Of a stretch of DNA of 35,909 nucleotides, positions 19,775 through 28,945 are shown one piece after another; position 1 is the first letter of the stretch; every line of letters begins with the position of its first letter. A model generated the notes under the pieces. It saw only the letters and a list, made by a program, of their open reading frames with translations. It ran no database searches and was not told the DNA's origin. The DNA is from Mnemiopsis leidyi (Eukaryota > Ctenophora > Tentaculata > Lobata > Bolinopsidae). Position numbers and translations under genes: made by a program. The stretch lies in contig JH153875.1 of NCBI GenBank assembly GCA_000226015.1, forward strand, positions 19,111 through 55,019, read 5' to 3'.

Positions 19775-22700
19775 ATGTCCGTGAAGATATCTCGAATAAT
19801 GAGACGGTACGTCCACTACGGGCCCCTCCTTGCTTCCTTTATCATAGTTGTGGTTACAATCATGACTGTTACCTGTATCATTGTCTCCACCCCCTTCACC
19901 AGCTTTAGACTGCCAAACGGCAAGGCGTCATGGCAACATGTGAGTTTACTAACATTAATTTCCTGAGTATAATTAGTATATTCAATTATTTGTACTGTAA
20001 CATAAACCGAACTTTTACATTTACTTGCTGCGAAATCCTACATTTCACCTCTTCAGTCACGTGCACACATATCCTCTATCGGCACTACTTGGCCGACACA
20101 ACAAACTCTTTTCTTTCCAGCACATGACAATGAACTCCTTCCTTAATATGACGATGTTCCTGATTCTGGCTATCTTGACTTCCTACCACTTTCTGGCGTG
20201 CATGATACACGGCCCTGGATTCGTTAAAAGTAACTGGAAACCTGAGAACAAGGTCTGTTAATATATTTAAAGTTTGAGATGTTGCTATATCTTTTATTTG
20301 TTGGGCGATCTAGGATTTACTTTGTGAATTCTGATTTAGGATTTGTTGACAGATAATAGGAAATGAGCTATTGATTTGTTTCCTAGCATGCACCCCGTAC
20401 AAGGCCAATGTATCCAAATATTTCAGGAGATAGAAAAGAAACTGCAGTATTGTCAAGAATGTGAAAGTTTTAAGTGTCCCCGATCGCATCACTGCAGGAA
20501 GTGTAAAAGGTTTTTATCGTATTTGTTAAACTTAACCAACCCCTACTGTTAAGTCTACAATATATACTACAATATATACATTACAATACATATAGATGTA
20601 TAGATCTAGGTGTATGTTTTGTTATATATCTCAACGGATACAGATACCTTATTTACTTTGAAGATTGATATGATGCAATAATCGTGTGTAACACTCGCTA
20701 TTTTAATCTCTTCACATTTGTTTTACAGAAGCTATGATAGCTTCGTATTCGCTTATAGGGTTTATTGGATTATCGCAGAAGAATTGTACTCCCAATATAA
20801 ATTCTGCATCAAAACTTCAAAACCGATATATTGCATACCGTTATTCTAATTTCACATAGTGTTTCCCTGATATATATATATATATATGTGAGATAAATAA
20901 TTGAGATAGATATGTGAGATAACCAGTGCTACTTCCTCTATCGTCCTTCAGGTGTATAAAAAAGATGGATCACCATTGTCCCTGGATCAACGCGTGTGTG
21001 GGACACAAGAACCACGCCCATTTCATCCGGTTCTTGTTCTACGCTGCCACAGGATGTTTCTACGGCGGTACCAACTTAGCTACAGTCATCGTGAAAATCG
21101 TCTTTTATGTAAGTGGATGTGCCAATAAAATTTACTTAACTTGTAAAATTTGATGCAGGTTTCCGAGCAGCAAACGTGAGCAATCTTCTTACAGTATATT
21201 CCAATACTGAACTCAATCTCAAGTTTTAGCTCTTCAAGTTTTTCTTACACGTTTTTCCTACATATTTTTACCGTACTATCTCTATTTCAGTTGTACTTTT
21301 TCAGGGAAACACGAACTTCATCATAGCTTACTACTTTAACAGTCTGCCTAAGTTTATCATACTTGTGTTCGCGTGTGGCATAGCGTATGGGGTGTCCCTA
21401 GCTGTTGGCTTCCTTTTAGTTATGCAGGTAAGTCCGGGGGGGGCGGGGGGCCGGGGGCGATAAATCTGCCCAAACTTGTCAGATATGATGCCCAAAATCT
21501 AACCTGTGTCTGTTATACCTGTTAAGGTGGAAAATAACCCACCAAATAGCTTGTTTCGTGTGTGCAGTTATCTCATGTGAGTATTCGTCGTGGCAATTTG
21601 CGAAAAAGTTTTGGAGACTCATTTTCATTCGGTAATCTCATTTCTTGATTAACAAAGACTATTTAATATGATGAGTAACTTAAAATGTTTCATAAGGAAT
21701 GTTCTGGTAACGATGATTAAAATTATTCTCTTTCAGATAAGAGATTTAACTAGAAACACAACCAGTATAGAATCTTGGATCATTAGAAAAGTAAGAATAA
21801 TTATCTGTCAGAGTGACTGAAATTAAGAATGTTGAATTTGACACCTTTTATATGTAAAATTAGAACGGTTTCTTTATTATAACGTTTCCTTGATTTTAGG
21901 ACGTAAATATGCAACGACCAGTAAAAAGCCTAGACAAATCAACTAAAATTTCTCCTCCAGGCGGAATGGCGGCACAGTAACCTTGGGACCAAGTTCGTAT
22001 ATCCGTATAACCTGGGATCTAGGTGGACCAACTTCACTCAGGTGGTCAATACGACCAACTTTGCTAAGGTTAGATATAAGTTATCGGTTAGCATCCGATC
22101 AAGTGGTGAAATTACTTGTTGTATAGATATATTTGAACTAATTTACGTGTGCGAGCTGTTTGTATAGTTACTTTCTAAAGTCAGCCTTATGATTGCCTAA
22201 CCTAGCTCGATTATATTATGTAATTTAGGCTGATTATTATGTAATTTAGCCTGATTATTATGTAATGTAGCCTGATTATTGTGTAATTTAGCCTGATAAT
22301 TAAGTAATTTAGCATGATAATTATGTAATTAAGCCTGACTATCATGTAATTTAGCATAATTATTCTGTACTTTAGCCTGATTATTGTTCAATTTAGTCTG
22401 ATTATTGTGTAATTTAGCCTGATTATTAAGTAAATTAGCATGATTATTATGTAATTTAGCCTGACGATTATGTAATTTAGCATGATTATTCTGTACTTTA
22501 GCCTGATTTTTAAGTAACTTAGCCTGATTATTTTGTAATCTAGCCTGATTGTTAAGTAATTTAGCATGATTATCATGTAATTTAGCCTGACTATTATGTA
22601 ATTTAGCATAATTATTCTAAACTTTAGCCTAATTATTGTGTAATTTAGCCTGATTATTGTGTAGCCTGATTGTAACCTAACCTAGGGTGACGGCTACACC

Positions 22701-25700
22701 TGGGCTCTGGTGGAGGGTACTGACCAGTACACCTTCACCGAGGAGCAGATTCAACAAAAACTTCTCAAACGGCAGCGCATGGTAAGTTTAACGAGGTCTC
22801 TTTATTAAAGTGATTATTTTATATTATTGGTATCTTCAAAGTGGGTGAGGGTACATTAAAACCAAGCTTTCTTAGCACAACTCTAATTGAACCTCAACTT
22901 GAGCTGCAGAAATTGATGTCTAACTGTCGGTCAAAGACAAATCAATCACTTTTAATCAATTCGAATTTGCTAGTGAATTAGATGTAAGATGTTGAGTGTC
23001 AGTGCCTAATTGTCCAGCAACCAGATAAACTTTTTGTTGATGTCTTGATAATAAACTCTCGGTTCAAAAATAATGATTAGTAGAAATAGAATATCGATAG
23101 AGTCAGTTTGAAATTTAGAAAACGACCTGGACAGGTATGGTTTGCGTTAGCATTATTTACTCTAACGATGCCGGAAAAATGCCCAAGCCCTGCCCGGTCG
23201 TTAACCAGAATGTCAGCCTGATTTACGGAGAAAAAATGTAAAGATATTAGATACATGATGAAATGGCTCACATACTGAACTGACGAAAAAAAATCAAATT
23301 AGAGAAATATTTTATTAAAAGTCTGAAAAAAGTTGATTTGTTTTATATACACCTTTCATGAACAATAGTAGGTCCTGTTTCTTCATACTCACACTTCGTT
23401 ATCATCGTATCCCTAAAAGAATTCAGATTAGCCATCATTGCCCCTCCTAACCAACAGTCATACTTTCCTGAATCTGCAGCCGCAACTTTCACCTTTATTG
23501 TTTGAGGAGCCAGCGCAGCCACCTCTTTCTGCAGTCTCGAGTCCAACCCGTCAAACATTGTGTTGCCTCCGGTTAGAACTATATTGGCGTAGAGATCCTT
23601 CCTGCAGCAGATGTCAATATCCATGATGGATTTGTAGACATTCTTATGTATACCTACGTCATCGATCCCCGCTAAAGCCGGGTTGAATAACGCTTCTGGA
23701 GCTGTAAACTTTTCGGTTACTATGGAGATATGATTACCATCAGGAAGCTCGTACGACTTTCTCAATAAGGTGGATTCAGTTAAATTCTTAGCCTTCTCAA
23801 TTTCTTGATCAAAGTCAAGAGCGACATAGGTGAAGTTCTCCTTGATGTTCCGGGGAATCTCTTTCTCCTGATGTGTATTAAAAAGATATGATCTCTCCTT
23901 CAGTAACTCCTCCTGATATCTCGTCACATCTTCTCCCCCAAAGTTTGATTTTTTGATGGAGTGAGGCATAGAGTATCCCTCGTAAATGGGCACAGTGTGG
24001 GTCACTCCAAATCCTGAGTCAACCACAACACCAGTTGTACGCCCTGATGAGTATAGTGCTAACACCGCCTGTATAGCAACGTACATCGCTCTGCATTCAA
24101 ATGTTTCGAACATTATCTGGGTCATCCTTTCTCGGTTCGCTTTCTGGGTCAGCGGCGCTTCAGAGTGCACAAGCGAATGTTCCTTTGGATCCACCCTCAT
24201 TTCATTGTCAAAGGTGTAACTCCAAATTTTCTCCATATCATCCCAATCAGTGATAATCCCACGCTCGATTGGGTACCTCATGTTCAAGATTTCTCTTTTA
24301 GCCTGGGCTGAATCTCCGACGTAAAAGTCACTCAAAGTTGAGTCTGAGTCTCTTGGCCTTCCTATTGTGGTAGGAAATACGTACATAGGAGCATCTTCTC
24401 CACTCCATCCTGCTTTGATACTGCCTGACCCATTGTCTATCACTATCATGCCTTCAACATCATCCATAGCCGAGCTGATGATAATTGGGTTTTAAGTTTA
24501 TATATATAGTCAATATATATCATAGTAAACCATTTACCGATAAAAAATTGGCATCCTCAACGGGTGTCATAGTTAAAGCTATTGTAATTGATGAAGTCAA
24601 GCCTGGAGCTACTGGGCCTGATAATCTCCTAGTCCTGCTTCTTAAAAAGTGCAAGGTAGCACTCTCCATGGCAATACACATAATTTGGAAGCATTCCATG
24701 TCGAATGGTGCGGTTAAGGATTACTACAAGAAATCCTACATTTCATGAGAAGGGTAGCCGCGCTTTGGCAGCGAATTGCAGACCTGTATCATTGATCTCT
24801 CGTATTGTACAAATCTATAAGCGTGTTCTGAGAAAACAGCTGGTTGCCCATCTTGAAGAAAACAACTTTCTTTTGACAGCAAGCAGGCTTCTGATCTTGC
24901 AAAAGCTGCATCACTTAGTTGCTGACAAAGTGGACCAAGAACTCTTCACCACAAAATTGCAACTTTACGGATAGAGTCGTCTCTTACCAAAGAATTCAAA
25001 AATTTCCTGTTGATGGACACTTGTCTCTCGTTGCACAGTGCACTCATCTTAATTTTGGTGTCCCCCAAGCAACAGCTTTTGGCCCTATCCTGTTTCTCAT
25101 CCTCATAAACGATATCACTAGCTGAGTAACGCATTCAACATTTATATGCTTCGCTTTGGGACTTCATTCAGTGTTATGAGCCCCAGACTTTGGAAATATA
25201 TTTCATCATACATACAATTACATGCAGTCTCCAAGTACGATGGTTAAAGCAGCTGATGGCAGCCTCCATGCTAAATATACCTGATAAACTACCTATCCGG
25301 GGCTTCGCTCTACCGAACTTTAGCTCGATTCTATACTGGCGTAATGATCGCATCTGCGTTCTGGGGTGGTCAGTACATCTGATGGCCTGTAGAATCTCGA
25401 CGAAACATATCTAAGGAAAGGTAGGATAGTACAAAAGCTATCCGAGAAAAATAAAATCGGTGAACAAATCGCTCATGTTAGTTCTGTTAGGTTAAGTAAT
25501 TACACTTGTGGGTAGTTTAAGACAAGATCATTTGTATAAACATTGCTTAATCGTGATGTTTCCGCCTGCGGCTGTGGTAACTGGCAAGCCGGTGTTGATG
25601 TGGTCAACTTATCAATTTCTATAACTTCATCTACTGAACTTCCACCTTTTTCCAAGTAAATCGTGTGATAACACAATTTCAGGTAGAATACGTAATATCA

Positions 25701-27566
25701 ACAACAACAAAAAAATAGAAAAACAAAAAAAACAAAAGAAAAACAAAAACACAACAAGACAACACAATGTGATAAAACAATACAATGTGATCACACAACA
25801 CAATGTCAGGTAGAACACGTGATAACTCGACACAATGTCAGGTAGAACACGTGATAACACAACGCAATGTCAGGTATAACACGTGATAACACAACACAAT
25901 GTCAGGTAGAACACGTGATAACACAACACAATGTCAGGTAGAACACGTGATAACACAACACAATGTCAGGTAGAACACGTGATAACACAACACAATGTCA
26001 GGTAGAACACGTGATAACACAACACAATGTCAGGTAGAACACGTGATAACACAACACAATGTCAGGTAGAACACGTGATAACACAGCCGTACAATGCTCG
26101 CTGGTTCTCTCAATTGACTTTATCCAACCCCATCCTGTTTTGTGTGTGTAACGGTTTGGATGAACAATATCTAGCTGTGGAGAAAGGGGACAAAGTTCTG
26201 GTATCTCGCTGGAGGAAGTAAGTAAAAGTATCGCTTATATCTGTGTCTGTTAAACGCCATGATCACTATACGGATACCATCTCCTTCTAATTAGCTTAGT
26301 TGGGATTTTTTGCCGTTAAGTACTGTTGTGTAGCCACTGATCTCCTGATCACGATGGTATAAATTTTTAAGAAAATTGGTGTCAGGGTGTGTCGTACGTA
26401 TAAGAATCGGGAAAATATATCTTAACTGTAATAGGATATGAGCCTCTTTTCTTCTAATATGGTCTATCTTCGTGGACACCGGAACAGCTAGCTCGAGTGC
26501 ACCTCTTTCCCTAATTTGGGCATTGGTAAGCTTTACGAGGTCACGTGACTACCCCTTAGTCATGTGACCAACCGATCAATTCGTTATCACGGCAGGTGTA
26601 TCCTGCGTATAGTTGTGTGTACCCAAATACCCTCCTGCACGTGAATGTGATTTCTAGCTAGTAGCGCTGAGCCGTCTGCTTTCTCCCAACGAAAGATTTT
26701 TTGCCGGATTTTGCCCGAATGACATACGTGAAAGCTTTTCTAGCCGACGAAACCTGAAGAACATTCATCAGTTGAGTTTCCCCAGTTCGGTGCCGTTGAT
26801 TTGCTTTCAAACTGTTGTGTGTTCTACTATCTTTCCCGAACCGCTGTAAGCTTATTCTGGCTCCCACTTGTTGATGAAGATCTGAAAAACAAGTTTCTCC
26901 GGCGAATTTTCCGGACCTTGAATCTTCTGAATTCGATGTATACATCATCATTACAGTTTTTAACAAATTAATACGAGTACCATATATCGTGATCAGGAGA
27001 TCACTGACTACACAACAATACTTTACCCTAAAAAAATGTGAGCGAAATAACTAACTAAGCTACTTCTTACATGACTTCTGTATTTCTTTATCGCGAATTG
27101 TTTTATTTTCACCTATATGTTTATATTGACTCTCGGCTTGCAGCATCGGCTGCAAGCTAGCACGAGTCGAGTTCAAATCTTTAATTTATTAATTTATTAC
27201 TTTAATTTATTAATTTATTACCTGAGCTTTATCTACTCTGTACAGGCGCTGGCTATATGGTTGCACCAAACGTAAGATAATGAAGGAAGCCGGTAATATC
27301 GTCGGTAAGTTTGCTCTTTTTTTCTAAATTACTAAAATCTAAATTAGTCAGAATAACAACCCGAAAATATGTTTATTATTCTTCCAGTCCTATTAGTGCA
27401 AATATATAACCGTTTGAGAAATGTGCTCATTTGAATTTTACTTCCACCGTTTCTACACATGTTCCCTAATCATCGGCATTTTCTTCCAGAGAAAGAAGTA
27501 GGTGGTTGGTTTCCTCGAATTTGTGCTATGGAAACTGTCGAACAATCTCAGAAAAAGATTGCCTAG
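19775..27566 (+). CDS. ZDHHC6: ZDHHC6-type protein S-acyltransferase with C-terminal SH3 domain, eleven exons
   Basis: Exons: 19775-19939, 20121-20252, 20427-20509, 20952-21108, 21305-21427, 21737-21790, 21961-22068, 22686-22781, 26066-26217, 27246-27304 and 27490-27566. Phases agree and the product is 401 aa (human 413). It transfers palmitate to cysteines of ER proteins. Four membrane segments lie in exons 1, 2, 4 and 5. The zinc-binding cysteine-rich domain runs [16 protein letters not shown] to the catalytic DHHC in [20 protein letters not shown]. Exon 6 has the family TSIESWI and exon 7 [11 protein letters not shown]. Exons 9-11 form the variant SH3 with [19 protein letters not shown] and GGWFPR. 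The C-terminus KKIA is a dilysine ER-retrieval signal, as KKNR is in human. The SH3 cysteine pair palmitoylated in human ZDHHC6 is replaced here by Arg-Trp. Intron 8 hosts an actin gene on the other strand. An alternative acceptor at 26086 would drop seven residues in frame. Confidence 0.95.
20872..20890. repeat. (TA)n microsatellite
   Basis: A short run of TA dinucleotides lies in ZDHHC6 intron 3, upstream of the DHHC exon. Confidence 0.7.
22195..22685 (+). repeat. About 21-bp tandem array abutting the 3' splice site of ZDHHC6 exon 8
   Basis: Some 20 or more diverged units of the type TGTAATTTAGCCTGATTATT fill intron 7 almost to the acceptor. Each unit has a branch-like CTGAT and, about 16 bases later, TTTAG. 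The block CCTAACCTAG occurs at both ends: at 22198-22207 before the array, and as the real acceptor ending at 22685. Unlike the other arrays, no exon sequence is included in the unit. Confidence 0.85.
23311..23316 (-). terminator. Polyadenylation signal of the nested actin gene
   Basis: AATAAA on the minus strand, about 27 bases beyond the actin stop codon. The short distance suits a compact intronless gene. Confidence 0.6.
23343..24467 (-). CDS. Divergent actin, intronless, nested antisense in ZDHHC6 intron 8
   Basis: A full-length 374-aa actin-fold protein (conventional actin 375). Recognised blocks are [12 protein letters not shown] (phosphate loop 1, Asp11 kept), [38 protein letters not shown] (Gln137 kept), [20 protein letters not shown] (phosphate loop 2), [24 protein letters not shown] and the end [10 protein letters not shown]. 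Differences from conventional actin: the DNase-I loop between GRPR and YVGD is four residues shorter with none of the usual sequence; His73, normally methylated, is Arg; the Asp157 position in DSGDG is Phe; and the C-terminal Trp356 region is altered. It has no frame break, a TATA-like element 30-40 bases upstream and a poly(A) signal just downstream. An intronless copy inside an intron suggests a retrogene. Whether it binds ATP or polymerises normally is doubtful; it may be an actin-related or lineage-specific actin. Confidence 0.9.
   Translation of the reverse strand: MDDVEGMIVIDNGSGSIKAGWSGEDAPMYVFPTTIGRPRDSDSTLSDFYVGDSAQAKREILNMRYPIERGIITDWDDMEKIWSYTFDNEMRVDPKEHSLVHSEAPLTQKANRERMTQIMFETFECRAMYVAIQAVLALYSSGRTTGVVVDSGFGVTHTVPIYEGYSMPHSIKKSNFGGEDVTRYQEELLKERSYLFNTHQEKEIPRNIKENFTYVALDFDQEIEKAKNLTESTLLRKSYELPDGNHISIVTEKFTAPEALFNPALAGIDDVGIHKNVYKSIMDIDICCRKDLYANIVLTGGNTMFDGLDSRLQKEVAALAPQTIKVKVAAADSGKYDCWLGGAMMANLNSFRDTMITKCEYEETGPTIVHERCI
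24496..24508 (-). promoter_or_regulatory. TATA-like element of the nested actin gene
   Basis: On the minus strand TATATATATAAAC lies about 30-40 bases before the ATG at 24467. A TCAG initiator-like sequence at about 24475-24478 is spaced as expected, which would leave a 5' leader of only about 10 bases. A second AT run further upstream (around 24513-24520) is an alternative. Confidence 0.45.
24540..25130 (+). mobile_element. Decayed LINE fragment, central reverse transcriptase
   Basis: Broken frames spell [20 protein letters not shown], then [20 protein letters not shown] and [16 protein letters not shown], then [20 protein letters not shown]. These correspond to the finger and palm blocks of a non-LTR reverse transcriptase (RPVSL, GVPQG-xLGPLLFLIFIND). 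The element is on the plus strand, antisense to the actin and within the ZDHHC6 intron. Stops and frame shifts make it non-functional. It starts about 70 bases from the actin start codon. Confidence 0.85.
25131..25660. other. ZDHHC6 intron 8 filler
   Basis: The sequence after the LINE fragment has no recognised protein similarity, apart from short broken frames. It may be the remainder of the same or another mobile element. Confidence 0.35.
25668..26085 (+). repeat. 32-bp tandem array spanning the 3' splice site of ZDHHC6 exon 9 (9 regular copies)
   Basis: CAG acceptors end at 25809, 25841, 25873, 25905, 25937, 25969, 26001, 26033 and 26065, exactly 32 bases apart, with an outlying relic CAATTTCAG ending at 25682. 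After each AG comes GTAGAACACGTGATAACACA, the same 20 bases with which exon 9 begins at 26066. The final copy goes on into the SH3-domain exon; earlier copies would read [11 protein letters not shown] and stop. Between the relic and the regular copies lies an A-rich tract. Confidence 0.92.
26218..27245 (+). other. ZDHHC6 intron 9
   Basis: A 1-kb intron between the two SH3-domain exons. Near 27130-27175 there is a GCTTGCAGC/GCTGCAAGC hairpin followed by GAGTTCAAATC, which resembles a tRNA T arm, but no tRNA can be folded. Nothing else is recognised. Confidence 0.4.
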
Positions 27567-28886
27567 TGATAAGCAAACCTTATCATTAAACCTTGGTCCT
27601 TGAAAATGGTTACTATATTCCTCTGGACTGTGGTTACATATTTATCCGGACTTTCTCCTTCAAAAAGTATTAATATTTGAAAGACTTTGATATGAGTGAT
27701 TGTTTTTATGATGCGTTATCATATTTGAACATGACTGACAGTGACATTTCAAGAAAGCCCTAGGGTTGATAATATACAATTTTGTGTGTTCTACAGATTT
27801 CAGAATTTTGTTTTTTTTCATTTGGGGGTTCGTACTGATCTGTTTGAGGTGGTGTATTTTGAAACTTCAAATAGTTTTGTTTTTCGTGTTGTGTACCTTA
27901 TGTTATGGCTAATTATATAAATATTTTACCTTATATTTTCTTATATTTTTTGTGACAGTTACATTCTTAATACCAGATTTGGTCACAAGACCATGAGAAT
28001 AAGATAAGAGTTAAGACCTTCCCCAACCTGACAACTTGCCAAATGTGGTCTGTGACATAAAAAGAAAAACACTGCACCACTGATTGTTAAAAAATCCTAA
28101 TCAGGACGTTAGTTACAGCTTATCATATATTCAGTCCAACACGAATTCTGCCAAATTCTACCAATGTACAAAATTCTACAACTCTAAACCATTCTTTAAT
28201 TCTTCAGCATTCTACATAATACAACAAACTTTTATCTATTTATGTCTACCAACTCCCCAACATGATCTAAAATTCTTAATGCAAAAATACTCCGTAGGTC
28301 AGTCAGCCAATAAATTCCTAAGCATTGAGCAAATATTCAAAAAATGATCTAATAAGTAATAAGACTAATCAAGTGATAACATAGTAACTAGTAACAATGT
28401 CAGGGAAACGAAATTAAATTGTCATGATCCTGACAATAACGCATGTCTACATACTTTTTAGATTTTACAGCACTATTGAAGGATCGAAAACACATTATAT
28501 TCGCTATTGGGACTGGCTTCAAAATAATTATGCATGTCAATCATAAATGGGAATCAATATTGCGAAATAAATACTCTGTTAGTGTCAACCTATGAAATTC
28601 AATTTCAGCTCATAAGCATCACTCGCGAATATTTAAAAACATAAGAATATACCTTACTCGGGATTATTGTGACCGGGAAAAGGCGGCGTTTTCCCGAACC
28701 ACATTTCCCGGCCACGGCCATTTATAAAACCGCCGACTCAGCCAAAATTAGGTTTCCCAAAATTCCGAAGGAGTATGTTCGCTAGAGTAAACTATTGGGA
28801 CACTTGAAGTTGATGTAAGAACGGATCAAGAACTCTAATATTTGACGAGTCAAATAGCAAGAATGATTGTCCCTAACAAGAACGAA
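27567..28886. other. Intergenic region between convergent genes
   Basis: It separates ZDHHC6 (plus) from the DUF1279-like gene (minus), so both transcripts should end here. AT-rich, with no gene recognised. A short GC-rich stretch near 28670-28735 (ACCGGGAAAAGGCGGCG and TTTCCCGGCCACGGCC) stands out. Just right of it, 28819-28880 duplicates the coding end of the minus-strand gene. Confidence 0.4.
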
Positions 28887-28945
28887 TCAAGAACTCCAAT
28901 ATTTGACAAGCCAAATAGCAAGAATAATTTTCATGGGCCAAATCA
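28819..28945 (-). repeat. Direct duplication of the 3' coding end of the DUF1279-like gene copy B
   Basis: A block of about 61 bases (AACGGATCAAGAACTCTAAT through CAAATAGCAAGAATGATTGT) repeats as AACGAATCAAGAACTCCAAT through CAAATAGCAAGAATAATTTT. The right copy encodes the last residues and stop of the minus-strand gene. The left copy lies after that stop and is presumably untranslated. Confidence 0.75.

Noticed and set aside
22388..22609. Minus-strand frame with LNYIII repeats
   Set aside because: Antisense of the 21-bp intron array, with no independent evidence of coding.
24485..25414. Plus-strand genes in ZDHHC6 intron 8
   Set aside because: The first frames are broken LINE reverse transcriptase pieces; the later ones have no recognisable similarity.
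27125..27180. A second tRNA-like gene with GAGTTCAAATC
   Set aside because: Only a T-arm-like string and a hairpin are present; no A box at the correct distance.
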